61,327 bases of DNA, taken from the NCBI GenBank assembly GCA_050742975.1, contig JBOGDQ010000126.1, forward strand, positions 1 through 61,327, written 5' to 3'. A program made the translations under genes and the position numbers. This DNA comes from JBDTGE01 sp050742975 (GTDB lineage: Bacteria > Actinomycetota > Actinomycetes > Mycobacteriales > Jatrophihabitantaceae). The notes under the pieces are model-generated. The model searched no databases, was not told the origin of the DNA, and saw only the letters and a program-made list of their open reading frames with translations. This document shows, one piece after another, positions 1-7,456 of this stretch; the stretch's first letter is position 1, and the number at the start of each line of letters is the position of its first letter.

Positions 1-217
1 GGTTGATGAAGTACATCGCCTCGACCAGCCCGACGGTCAGGAAGAACAGCGTCTGCAGCCGGCTCTGTGCCTCGGGCTGGCGCGCGACGCCCTGGATCAG
101 CGAGCTACCTGCGAGGCCGTCACCGACCGCGGCGCCGACGGCACCGCCGCCGAGGGCGAGCCCACCGCCGACGAGGCCGCCGGCGGTTTCGATTGCCTGG
201 TTGAGTGTGTTAGCCAT
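1..217 (-). CDS. atpE: ATP synthase F0 subunit c, 3'-truncated by window edge
   Basis: Proteolipid subunit c of the F-type ATP synthase; its ring in the membrane carries protons past subunit a. The first 72 codons are visible. Helix 1 is Gly/Ala-rich (about residues 13-37), the polar loop has the RQP motif at 46-48, and the proton-binding carboxylate is Glu66 in the VEAMYFI motif of helix 2. The start ATG at 217 follows a GAGGAGA ribosome site. It is the last visible gene of the atpZ-atpI-atpB-atpE operon. The C-terminus lies outside the window, so truncation is artificial. Confidence 0.95.
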   Translation of the reverse strand, partial: MANTLNQAIETAGGLVGGGLALGGGAVGAAVGDGLAGSSLIQGVARQPEAQSRLQTLFFLTVGLVEAMYFIN

Positions 218-283
218 TTCTCCTCAATTCGTGACGTGGTGCAGAACGCGTGTTGTGGTGCCGGGACGAGAGCGGTGAGGTGA

Positions 284-1012
284 TCAGTGCGCACCCTCCT
301 CGGCGGGTCTGACCGAAGCGAAGTAGATGATTGTCAGCAGGCCGAAGATGAACGCCTGGATCAGCCCGATGAACATGTCGAAGAGCTTCCACAGGATTTC
401 CGGCGCCCAGAGCAGGTAGGCCGGGAACAGGGCGATCAGCGAGACCATGATCACGCCCGCGAACATGTTGCCGAACAGTCGCAGCGACAGCGTGAGGGGC
501 TTGGCGATCTCCTCTACGAGATTGATCGGGAACATGAACCAGTACGGCTGGAACAGGTGGTGGTAATAGCCCCTGACGCCGCGCTTGCGGATCCCGTCGA
601 CGTGCATCCAGACGATCACCAGTATCGCCAACGAGTAGGTGAGGTTGACGTCCGAGGCCGGTGGCGGCATGTACTCCGGGTGGTGCCCGGTCGGGATGAT
701 CGACAGCCAGTTCGCGATGAGGATGAACAGGAACAGGCCCATGGCCAGCGGCACGACGTACGGGGCCGTCCTGATCCCCATCGTGCCTTCGACCTGCTCC
801 TCGACCTGTGCCGTCACGGTCTCGAAGAACAGCTGGACACCACCGGGCTTGCGCGAGTTGAACGCGCGGCGCATCACCAGCCCGAGCAGCACGATGATCG
901 CGCCGGCCACGAGCGTGCCGGTGATCGTGTCGCCGTTGAGAGTCACGCCGAGCACGTGCCACTCCCAGTGCTCGCCGACATTGACGTTGATCGCTTCGAC
1001 GTGCGTGCTCAT
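284..1012 (-). CDS. atpB: ATP synthase F0 subunit a
   Basis: Membrane subunit a, which forms the proton half-channels against the c-ring. The 242-residue protein has hydrophobic segments throughout and the diagnostic SLRLFGNM motif at about 176-183, with the essential Arg178, followed by a C-terminal helix pair ending near residue 232. The length is normal for actinobacteria. It lies 66 bp upstream of atpE and 16 bp downstream of atpI, in the same direction, so it is co-transcribed. Confidence 0.96.
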   Translation of the reverse strand: MSTHVEAINVNVGEHWEWHVLGVTLNGDTITGTLVAGAIIVLLGLVMRRAFNSRKPGGVQLFFETVTAQVEEQVEGTMGIRTAPYVVPLAMGLFLFILIANWLSIIPTGHHPEYMPPPASDVNLTYSLAILVIVWMHVDGIRKRGVRGYYHHLFQPYWFMFPINLVEEIAKPLTLSLRLFGNMFAGVIMVSLIALFPAYLLWAPEILWKLFDMFIGLIQAFIFGLLTIIYFASVRPAEEGAH

Positions 1013-1028
1013 CGGCTCATCAGTCCCG

Positions 1029-1430
1029 TCACGCGGTCGGGCGGAGGCTGCGGAAGACCGGAACCGCGGCGCCGATCAGCATGAGGATCTGGAACACGGC
1101 CAGGCCGACGAAGATGCCGAGCCCGTCCGGACGCAGCCACAGGGCCAGCCCCAGCGCGATCACGGTGATCGTGGCCAGCCGGACCATGACACCGCGCCGG
1201 AACTGCTTGCGGCCCATGGCTTCGTCGCTCGCGTACCGGATCACGGACTGCTGCAGCATCCGGTTGTTCAGCGCGCCGAGGCCGAGGCCGAGGAAGCCGA
1301 ACACGCCCATCAGCGGGTGGCCCTCGATGGACAGCACGATGATCGCGACCACGCCGAGACCAACGCTGAGCAGGACGGCCCGGCGCAGGTTCGCAGCGGC
1401 GGACACCGGGGTGTAAACGGCCGGTTCCAC
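1029..1430 (-). CDS. atpI: ATP synthase subunit I family protein (AtpI)
   Basis: A 133-residue membrane protein with about four hydrophobic helices, at the position where actinobacterial atp operons carry an AtpI-like gene. Family members assist assembly of the c-ring or supply ions to F0; which role applies here is not visible. Start is GTG at 1430. The assignment rests on topology, size and position immediately upstream of atpB, since the family is weakly conserved in sequence. It follows atpZ by 16 bp. Confidence 0.8.
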   Translation of the reverse strand: MEPAVYTPVSAAANLRRAVLLSVGLGVVAIIVLSIEGHPLMGVFGFLGLGLGALNNRMLQQSVIRYASDEAMGRKQFRRGVMVRLATITVIALGLALWLRPDGLGIFVGLAVFQILMLIGAAVPVFRSLRPTA

Positions 1431-1446
1431 GGTGTGTGGCCTCCAG

Positions 1447-1659
1447 TCATTTCAGGAACTTGCGGATTTGGACGACGAAGTTACCGATAGCTCCGGCGAT
1501 GCCGACGACCAGCCCTACCAGAACCAGGATCGGTGCGGTATCCAGCAGCCCATCGAGCCACCAGCCGAGAGCTATACCCGCGATGAGCACCAGCGCTGAA
1601 ACCGTGCCGATGCTGAGCAGGTTGGACCAGCTGAGACCCTGTGAACCGTTTTCCTCCAC
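1447..1659 (-). CDS. atpZ: AtpZ/AtpI-type two-helix membrane protein
   Basis: A 70-residue protein with two transmembrane helices (about residues 13-33 and 42-62) and a Gly-rich loop, matching the small AtpZ/F0F1-ATPase gene-1 family found at the head of atp operons and linked to ion homeostasis or F0 assembly. The start is GTG at 1659 and has almost no Shine-Dalgarno sequence of its own. Instead a 12-codon ORF with a strong ribosome site ends 7 nt upstream, and a 6-bp hairpin abuts the start codon, which suggests translational coupling. Confidence 0.75.
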   Translation of the reverse strand: MEENGSQGLSWSNLLSIGTVSALVLIAGIALGWWLDGLLDTAPILVLVGLVVGIAGAIGNFVVQIRKFLK

Positions 1660-1674
1660 CCGACTGCTAGTCGG
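1660..1674 (-). promoter_or_regulatory. Hairpin abutting the atpZ start codon
   Basis: A perfect inverted repeat CCGACT-AGC-AGTCGG directly precedes the atpZ GTG at 1659. The leader ORF stop codon lies inside it. A ribosome finishing the leader ORF would cover or melt it, so it could make atpZ translation depend on leader translation. Seen in sequence; the function is inferred. Confidence 0.4.
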
Positions 1675-1705
1675 ACCGGGACGCCTGCTGGTAGAAATCA
1701 GTCAC
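1667..1705 (-). CDS. 12-codon leader ORF upstream of atpZ
   Basis: A tiny ORF, MTDFYQQASRSD, read from GTG at 1705 to TAG at 1667-1669. It has a near-perfect ribosome site, AAGGAG at 1712-1717, with 6 nt spacing, much stronger than that of atpZ. Its stop codon lies within a perfect 6-bp hairpin (1660-1674) whose far arm touches the atpZ start codon. This is the layout expected of a leader peptide that couples translation to the next gene. Whether the peptide is made, and whether it has a function of its own, is unknown. Confidence 0.45.
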   Translation of the reverse strand: MTDFYQQASRSD

Positions 1706-1745
1706 GAGAAGCTCCTTGGGCCGAGGCAGGGATGACTGTCTTCGG

Positions 1746-1772
1746 AACACCTACCCGTCGCGGTCAGGTGTT
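1746..1772 (-). repeat. Inverted repeat in the wecA-atpZ intergenic region
   Basis: AACACCT (1746-1752) pairs with AGGTGTT (1766-1772), with an inner CCG/CGG pair separated by small internal loops. It lies about 118 nt after the wecA stop and 41 nt before the leader ORF. It may be a wecA terminator or part of the atp leader. There is no U-tract, so termination is uncertain. Confidence 0.35.
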
Positions 1773-1889
1773 GCTTTCCTGTCCTCAACGGGTGCCAGAA
1801 AACTATCACAGCACACAGGCTGCGACGTAACCGGCCCAGCGCGGAGATCACCTGTGTAGCAAGCCCGTTGAGCCTCGACCGCCGCGCTG

Positions 1890-3041
1890 TCACGGCACGC
1901 GCTGCTGCGCGAGCGGGACCACCGGAGGATGGCCGTTGCGCAGCCGCGGGACCAGCGAGACGAGCACGCCGAGGATCACGCCGGCGATGATCATCGAGAC
2001 GAGTACCCAGGGGCCGCGGAAGATCGCGAAGCCCACCCCGCCGAAGGCCAGCAGCGCGGACCAGAAGTACAGCAGCAGGACCGCGCGCCGGTGGCTGTGC
2101 CCGAGCTCGAGCAGCCGGTGGTGCAGGTGTCGCTTGTCCGGCGCGAACGGCGAATGGCCGTGGCGAACCCGGCGGATCACGGCCAGCGACAGGTCGATGA
2201 ACGGGATGATGAGGACGGCGAACGGGACGAGCAGTGGCAGCGCGAGCGGGATCGACCCGGCGGCTCCGGCGAAGGTCTGGGGGTCGGCGCTGGTGGTCGC
2301 CGTCGTCGCCGCGGCCGACAGCATCAGGCCGACGAGCATCGAGCCGGAGTCCCCCATGAACACCCGGGCCGGGAAGAAGTTGTGCGGAAGGAAGCCCACG
2401 CAGGTCCCGACGAGCGCGGCCGACAGCAGCAGTGGCGGCGCGAAGATGTCCACGATGTTGTGCTGCGCCAGGTGGTAGGAGAACACGAAGAAGGCCCCGG
2501 CACCGATCGCGGTGACACCCGCCGCGAGGCCGTCCAGCCCGTCGATGAAGTTGATGGCGTTGATCGTGAGCACCGTCAGCCCGATGGTGACGGGGATGGC
2601 CAGGTCGCGTCCGAGGCTGAGCGTGCTGTCGCTGAACGGCAGGTAGACCTCGGCGAGCTGGACGCCACCGCGGGTCACCATGATCGCGGTAGCGAGCACC
2701 TGGCCGGCCAGCTTGGTAAGCGAGTCCAGCTCGTACCGGTCGTCGAGCACGCCGACGGCACAGATGATCGCGCCGGAGATGAGCACCCACTGCATCTCCG
2801 GGCCGGCGGTGAACGAACGGTGCAGCGCCGGCAGCCGCTCGGCGACGAACAGGGCCATCGCGAAGCCGAAGAAGATGGCGACGCCACCCATCCGCGGGAT
2901 CGCCACCGCGTGCACATCACGATCACGTGGCTTGGCAACCGCGCGCCACGCGACGGCGAACCGACGGGCGAGCGGGGTGAGCAGGAAGCTACCGGCGGCG
3001 GCGACGGCGCCGACGAGGATGTAGGCCAGGCTCGGATGCAT
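1890..3041 (-). CDS. wecA: Undecaprenyl-phosphate N-acetylglucosamine 1-phosphate transferase family (WecA/Rfe)
   Basis: A polytopic membrane transferase of the MraY/WecA family (383 aa) that moves a sugar-1-phosphate from a UDP-sugar to undecaprenyl or decaprenyl phosphate. In mycobacteria the gene in this position starts arabinogalactan linker synthesis. Diagnostic motifs are DDRYE (100-104), NFIDGLDG (164-171), FMGDSG (228-233) and the cytoplasmic His box HLHHRL (305-310), whose form favours WecA over MraY. Its ATG at 3041 overlaps the tsaC stop as TGATG, indicating translational coupling. The UDP-sugar is inferred, not shown. Confidence 0.9.
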   Translation of the reverse strand: MHPSLAYILVGAVAAAGSFLLTPLARRFAVAWRAVAKPRDRDVHAVAIPRMGGVAIFFGFAMALFVAERLPALHRSFTAGPEMQWVLISGAIICAVGVLDDRYELDSLTKLAGQVLATAIMVTRGGVQLAEVYLPFSDSTLSLGRDLAIPVTIGLTVLTINAINFIDGLDGLAAGVTAIGAGAFFVFSYHLAQHNIVDIFAPPLLLSAALVGTCVGFLPHNFFPARVFMGDSGSMLVGLMLSAAATTATTSADPQTFAGAAGSIPLALPLLVPFAVLIIPFIDLSLAVIRRVRHGHSPFAPDKRHLHHRLLELGHSHRRAVLLLYFWSALLAFGGVGFAIFRGPWVLVSMIIAGVILGVLVSLVPRLRNGHPPVVPLAQQRVP

Positions 3042-3682
3042 CAGGCCACGATGTCCGGGACGACCTCACGCAGCTGCTCGATACTGATCGCGCCCGAGCG
3101 CAGGATTCTCGGAACCTCGGCGGTGACGTCGACGATCGTCGATGCGATGCCGGTACGGGCCGGCCCCCCGTCCAGGTAGACCGCGACGTCCTCGCCGAGC
3201 TGGGCCCGCGCCTGCTCGGCGGTGTTCGCGGGCGGCTGCCCGGACTTGTTCGCGCTGGACACCGCCATCGGGCCGGTCGTCTCGAGCAGCTCGATGGCCA
3301 CCGGGTGCAGCGGCATGCGGACCGCCACCGTTCCGCGGGCGTCGCCCAGGTCCCACTGCAGGGACGGGGCCTGCATGACCACCAGGGTCAGGCCGCCCGG
3401 CCAGAACGCCTCGATCAGGGACCGGGTGCGATCGGTGACTGCGGGAACCAGCCCTTCGATCGTCGTCCACGATCCGACCAGCACCGGAACCGGCATGTCC
3501 CGGCCGCGGCCCTTGGCGGCGAGCAGGTCGGCCACCGCCGTCGCATCGAAGGCGTCCGCACCGATGCCGTAGACCGTGTCCGTCGGCAGGACGACCAGTT
3601 GACCGGAGGCGACGCAGTGCGCCGCAGAGGACAGCGCTCCCGCGCGCACGGCCGCATCGTTGCAGTCGTAGTACAGGGCCAC
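3041..3682 (-). CDS. tsaC: L-threonylcarbamoyladenylate synthase (Sua5/YrdC/TsaC)
   Basis: Makes threonylcarbamoyl-AMP from threonine, bicarbonate and ATP, the first step of the t6A tRNA modification. The 213-residue protein is a single YrdC domain with the opening LPTDTVYGIGADAF, the KGR segment at about 57-60, and the SSANKSG motif near 142. It lacks the extra C-terminal Sua5 domain, as do most actinobacterial versions. Start GTG at 3682. It sits between prfA and wecA; prmC, usual between prfA and this gene, is absent. Confidence 0.92.
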   Translation of the reverse strand: MALYYDCNDAAVRAGALSSAAHCVASGQLVVLPTDTVYGIGADAFDATAVADLLAAKGRGRDMPVPVLVGSWTTIEGLVPAVTDRTRSLIEAFWPGGLTLVVMQAPSLQWDLGDARGTVAVRMPLHPVAIELLETTGPMAVSSANKSGQPPANTAEQARAQLGEDVAVYLDGGPARTGIASTIVDVTAEVPRILRSGAISIEQLREVVPDIVA

Positions 3683-3731
3683 GCCCGTATCCTGCCCTAC
3701 CGGCCCGGTCGGCCCACCAGGTCAGTAGCGA

Positions 3732-4817
3732 TCAGTCGGTAGCGGTGCCCGCGAGCATGGCATCGGTGTCGGCGCGGGTCAGCGCGTCGACGACGTCGTC
3801 GAGCGAGCCGTCGAGGACCTGGTCGAGGTTGTAGGCCTTGAAGCCGACCCGGTGGTCGCTGATCCGGTTCTCCGGAAAGTTGTAGGTGCGGACACGCTCG
3901 GAGCGGTCGACCGTGCGCACCTGGGAGCGGCGCGCATCGGACGCGGCTGCCTCGGCCTCGTCCTGCGCGGCGGCCAGCAGCCTGGCCCGCAACACGCGCA
4001 TGCCGGCCTCACGGTTCTGCAGCTGGCTCTTCTCGTTCTGCATGGCCACTACGGTGCCCGTCGGTACGTGCGTGATGCGCACGGCGGAGTCGGTCGTGTT
4101 GACGCTCTGCCCGCCCGGTCCGGACGAGCGGTACACGTCGATGCGCAGGTCGTTGGGGTCGATCTCGATCTCGACGTCCTCGGCCTCCGGCAGCACGAGC
4201 ACGCCGGCCGCCGAGGTGTGGATGCGGCCCTGCGACTCGGTCGCCGGAACTCGCTGGACCCGGTGCACGCCGCCCTCGTACTTCAGCCGGGCCCAGACGG
4301 CGTCGTCGGCCTTGCGGGAGCGGACCGCGACCGTTGCCGACTTCACCCCGCCGAGGTCGGTGCCCTCCTCGTCGAGCAGCTCGGTCGTCCACCCCTTGCG
4401 CTCGGCGTAGCGCAGGTACATGCGGAGCAGGTCGCCGGCGAACAGGGCCGACTCGTCGCCGCCCTCGCCGGCCTTGACCTCGAGGATGACGTCCTTGCCG
4501 TCGTTGGGATCCCTGGGCAGCAGCAGCTCGCGCAGCCGCGCCTCCAGCTCGGCGATCCGCGTGGTGAGCTTGGCGGCCTCGGCGGCGAACGAGGCGTCCT
4601 CGGTGGCCAGTTCCTGCGCGGCGCTCAGGTCGCCGTGCACCGCGTCCAGCTCCCTGGACGCAGCGACGATCGGGGCCAGCTCGGCGAACCTGCGACCGAG
4701 GGTGCGCGCCCGGTTCTGGTCGGCGTGCACTGCCGGATCGGACAGGGCCACCTCGACGTCCGCGTACTCGGCCAGCAGCTCGGGCAGCCGGCCACCCCGA
4801 TCGCGTTGCTGGCTCAC
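3732..4817 (-). CDS. prfA: Peptide chain release factor 1
   Basis: Recognises UAA and UAG stop codons and releases the peptide. The GTG start at 4817 was chosen because a strong GAGGAGG ribosome site lies 5-6 nt upstream; it gives 361 residues, normal for RF1. An upstream open frame to 5258 is not coding. The catalytic GGQ is at 235-237 within SSGPGGQSVNTTDSAV. The glutamine is normally methylated by PrmC, whose gene is missing from its usual place 3' of prfA. It follows rpmE by 95 bp, with a large dyad between them. Confidence 0.97.
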   Translation of the reverse strand: MSQQRDRGGRLPELLAEYADVEVALSDPAVHADQNRARTLGRRFAELAPIVAASRELDAVHGDLSAAQELATEDASFAAEAAKLTTRIAELEARLRELLLPRDPNDGKDVILEVKAGEGGDESALFAGDLLRMYLRYAERKGWTTELLDEEGTDLGGVKSATVAVRSRKADDAVWARLKYEGGVHRVQRVPATESQGRIHTSAAGVLVLPEAEDVEIEIDPNDLRIDVYRSSGPGGQSVNTTDSAVRITHVPTGTVVAMQNEKSQLQNREAGMRVLRARLLAAAQDEAEAAASDARRSQVRTVDRSERVRTYNFPENRISDHRVGFKAYNLDQVLDGSLDDVVDALTRADTDAMLAGTATD

Positions 4818-4832
4818 TGCGCCTCCTCGCCC

Positions 4833-4879
4833 GATTGTGCAACTCTGACCGCCTGTACGCCGCCCAAGGTTGCACAATC
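4833..4879 (-). repeat. 11-bp dyad between rpmE and prfA
   Basis: GATTGTGCAAC (4833-4843) is the exact complement of GTTGCACAATC (4869-4879), separated by 25 nt. On the transcribed minus strand it lies 33 nt after the rpmE stop and ends 15 nt before the prfA start, just ahead of its ribosome site. It could be an rpmE terminator or attenuator, or a protein-binding dyad. No U-tract follows. Confidence 0.45.
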
Positions 4880-4912
4880 CGGCCGCGCGAGCGCAAAACG
4901 CCGCCCGTTGAG

Positions 4913-5131
4913 CTAGGAGTTGCGCACTCGCTTGCCGAAGCGCTTCTCGAACTTGTCGACGCGGCCGCCGACGTCCATGATCTTCTGCTTGCCCGTGTAG
5001 AACGGGTGGCAGGCCGAACAGACGTCCGCGTGCAGGGTGCCCGACTTGGCGGTACTGCGCGTCGTGAAGGAGTTCCCGCAGGAGCAGGTCACCTGGGTGA
5101 CCACGTACTCGGGGTGGATGTCGTTCTTCAT
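4913..5131 (-). CDS. rpmE: 50S ribosomal protein L31 (zinc-binding form)
   Basis: Large-subunit ribosomal protein of 72 residues. It keeps the zinc-type cysteines: Cys16 and Cys18 in CSCGN and Cys37 and Cys40 in CSACHPFYTG. It is therefore the C+ paralogue used under zinc-replete conditions, not the C- form induced by zinc starvation. Ribosome site AAGGGA precedes the ATG at 5131. In most actinobacteria rho lies directly upstream; here about 8 kb of sugar transporter genes separate them. Confidence 0.97.
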   Translation of the reverse strand: MKNDIHPEYVVTQVTCSCGNSFTTRSTAKSGTLHADVCSACHPFYTGKQKIMDVGGRVDKFEKRFGKRVRNS

Positions 5132-5341
5132 CTGGATCCCTTCGCCGCGGCGACGCTCGCGCGCCGCGCGGTCGAACTAGTGGCCGCCGGGTCGTCGCGG
5201 GCGACGTGAACCGGAGCCGGGTGATTGTCCGTCCCAGTCTGCCAGCCGGGCGGCTCACAGACCAAAACGTCTAAAGAACGCCGATGGCAGAACAGTTGTT
5301 CCCACCTGAGGCCAGGGCCGTCCGGATAGCCAATACCCCTT

Positions 5342-6595
5342 TCAGGCACCCACCGGCTGGGCCTTGCTCCGCTCGAGTTGGCGCAGTCGTTCCGACTCGG
5401 ACTCCGCCGCGATCTCTGCCGCCTTGGCCTCGTCGCGGGTCAGGTTGTCGCCGCTGTGCGGGTCGAACACGTGCATGGACGCGGACGCGAACCAGAGCTC
5501 GGCGTCCTCGCCCGGACGCACCTTGCTCGCGCCGTCGAGGTTGGCGACGAGCTGTGTCCGCATCGCCTCGCCGTCCAGCTCCCGATCGAGCTCTTCGAGC
5601 GAGGCCTGCACGTCCGGATGAGGCTCGAAGGGCAAGTAGGCGTACTTCTCGTTCCCCAACCACTCCGTGACGTCGACAGTTGCGGTGAACGTGAACCCCT
5701 TCGCGCGCTTGGCGTCGTCGACGAGGGTTGCGTCCTCGAAGCCCTCCGGACGGATTCCGACGATGGCCAGGTCACCCTCCTTGACCTTGCCTATGACGTC
5801 CGCCGGCATCGGCACGTCGACGAACGGTAGCGAGAGCCGATCACCCTTGACGGTCGCCGGCAGGAAGTTCATCGGTGGCGAGCCCATGAAGCCCGCTACG
5901 AACAGGTTCACCGGCTCCTCGTAGAGCTCACGCGGGCTGGCGACCTGCTGGAGCACACCGCGACGCAGCACCGCGACCCGATCACCGAGGGTCATCGCCT
6001 CGGTCTGATCGTGGGTGACGTAGACGGTCGTGATGCCCAGGCGCCGTTGCAGCCGCGAGATCTCGGTGCGCATCTGACCGCGCAGCTTGGCGTCGAGGTT
6101 GGACAGCGGCTCGTCGAAGAGGAACGCGTCCGCTTGCCGGATGATCGCGCGCCCCATCGCGACCCGCTGGCGCTGACCACCGGAGAGGTTGCCAGGCTTG
6201 CGCTGCAGATGCTCCTTCAGCTCGAGTACGTCGGCCACGTCGTCGACCAGCTTCTTGACTTCCGCGTCGTCCTGCTTGTGCTTGGACAGCCGGAGCGGAA
6301 AAGCGATGTTCTCGTACACCGTCAGGTGGGGGTAGAGCGCGTAGTTCTGGAACACCATGGCCAGGTTGCGGTCGCGCGGCGCCATGTCGTTGACCCGCTT
6401 GCCGTTGATCATCATGTCGCCGCTCGAGATGTCCTCGAGGCCGACAATCATGCGCAGCAAGGTGGACTTGCCCGATCCGGACGGTCCGACCAGGATCAGC
6501 AGCTCGCCGTCGGCGACGTCGATGCTGACGTCGGTGATGGCCTTGAAGCCGTCGCCGTAGACCTTGGTGATGTTCTTCATTTCAATCGTGGACAT
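5342..6595 (-). CDS. Sugar ABC transporter ATP-binding protein (MsmK/UgpC/SugC type)
   Basis: Nucleotide-binding subunit of a CUT1-family carbohydrate importer, 417 residues. Walker A GPSGSGKST is at 37-45, the Q-loop FQNYALYPH near 82-90, signature LSGGQ at 137-141 and Walker B FLFDEP at 158-163, followed by the regulatory OB/TOBE domain typical of MalK-like proteins. It is last in an operon with two permeases and a binding protein, the gene order of lpqY-sugA-sugB-sugC. As the only ATPase here, it may also energise the neighbouring AglEFG-like system. A Glu/Arg-rich tail ends the protein. Confidence 0.93.
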   Translation of the reverse strand: MSTIEMKNITKVYGDGFKAITDVSIDVADGELLILVGPSGSGKSTLLRMIVGLEDISSGDMMINGKRVNDMAPRDRNLAMVFQNYALYPHLTVYENIAFPLRLSKHKQDDAEVKKLVDDVADVLELKEHLQRKPGNLSGGQRQRVAMGRAIIRQADAFLFDEPLSNLDAKLRGQMRTEISRLQRRLGITTVYVTHDQTEAMTLGDRVAVLRRGVLQQVASPRELYEEPVNLFVAGFMGSPPMNFLPATVKGDRLSLPFVDVPMPADVIGKVKEGDLAIVGIRPEGFEDATLVDDAKRAKGFTFTATVDVTEWLGNEKYAYLPFEPHPDVQASLEELDRELDGEAMRTQLVANLDGASKVRPGEDAELWFASASMHVFDPHSGDNLTRDEAKAAEIAAESESERLRQLERSKAQPVGA

Positions 6596-6608
6596 GTCGG
6601 CGAGTCTC

Positions 6609-7454
6609 CTAACCCTTGACCGCGCCGGCCGTCAGGCCCGCGACGATTCGCTTCTGGAAGGCGAGAACCAGGATGACGACCGGAATGGTGACGATGACCG
6701 CGGCTGCGGCCACGTACCCGGTCGGCGGGATGAACGTGGTCTTGCCGGTGAAGAACCCGAGCACGACCGGAACCGTCTGCGAGGACGTGGTCGAGGTCAG
6801 CGACGTCGAGAACACGAAGTCGTTCCACGCGGTGAAGAACGAGATGATCGCGACGGTGAACACCCCCGGCGCGGCCAGCGGCAGGACCACTTTGCGGAAG
6901 GCCTGCCAACTCGTCGCCCCGTCGACCTGCGCCGCCTGCTCCATCTCCCACGGGATCTGACGGAAGAACGCGGTCAGGGTCCAGATCGAGATCGGCAGCG
7001 TCAGCGACAGGTACGGGATGATCAGGCCCAGCCACGTGTTGTACAGCCCGATACTGCGCCAGATATTGAACAGCGGCGTGACGATGCTGATGGCGGGGAA
7101 GAACGCGGTCAGTAGGGCCGCGTTGAGGATCAGCCGCTTGCCGGGGAAGTTCAGTCGAGCGATGCCGTAGGCGCAGAACGCCGACAGGCCGACACCGACG
7201 ACGGTGGCGATCAGGCAGATTCCCACCGAGTTGCGCAGTGCCGGCAGGAACAGCGAATGGGCGCCGCCAGTGAGGATGTAGGAGTAACTGCTCCAGCTCC
7301 AGTGCCTCGGTACGTAGTTGCGGTCGTCGATGGTCGTGTCGCTCTTCAACGAGAGCGACAGCAGCCACCCGATCGGCAGCAGCGTGTAGACGATGATCGG
7401 CACGGACGCGACGGCCAGCCAGGCCTTCGCCCTGGGTGAGATGTCGGCAGCCAT
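6609..7454 (-). CDS. Carbohydrate ABC transporter permease, MalG/SugB type
   Basis: Inner-membrane permease of 281 residues with six predicted helices. The EAA loop that docks on the ATPase reads EQAAQVDGATSWQAFRKVVLP near residues 172-192. Start ATG at 7454 lies 3 bp after the stop of the MalF-type partner, and the ATPase gene begins 13 bp downstream, so the four genes form one operon. The substrate cannot be read from the permease; operon order and the binding protein suggest trehalose or a related glucoside. Confidence 0.93.
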   Translation of the reverse strand: MAADISPRAKAWLAVASVPIIVYTLLPIGWLLSLSLKSDTTIDDRNYVPRHWSWSSYSYILTGGAHSLFLPALRNSVGICLIATVVGVGLSAFCAYGIARLNFPGKRLILNAALLTAFFPAISIVTPLFNIWRSIGLYNTWLGLIIPYLSLTLPISIWTLTAFFRQIPWEMEQAAQVDGATSWQAFRKVVLPLAAPGVFTVAIISFFTAWNDFVFSTSLTSTTSSQTVPVVLGFFTGKTTFIPPTGYVAAAAVIVTIPVVILVLAFQKRIVAGLTAGAVKG

Positions 7455-7456
7455 GA

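Noticed and set aside
1780..1840. atp operon promoter (TTACGT-N17-GATAGT)
   Set aside because: The -35 match is poor, and other spacings are equally plausible, so it is not listed as a feature.
4818..5258. Open extension upstream of prfA
   Set aside because: It crosses rpmE on the same strand in another frame and lacks a ribosome site; the GTG at 4817 has GAGGAGG and gives the normal RF1 length.
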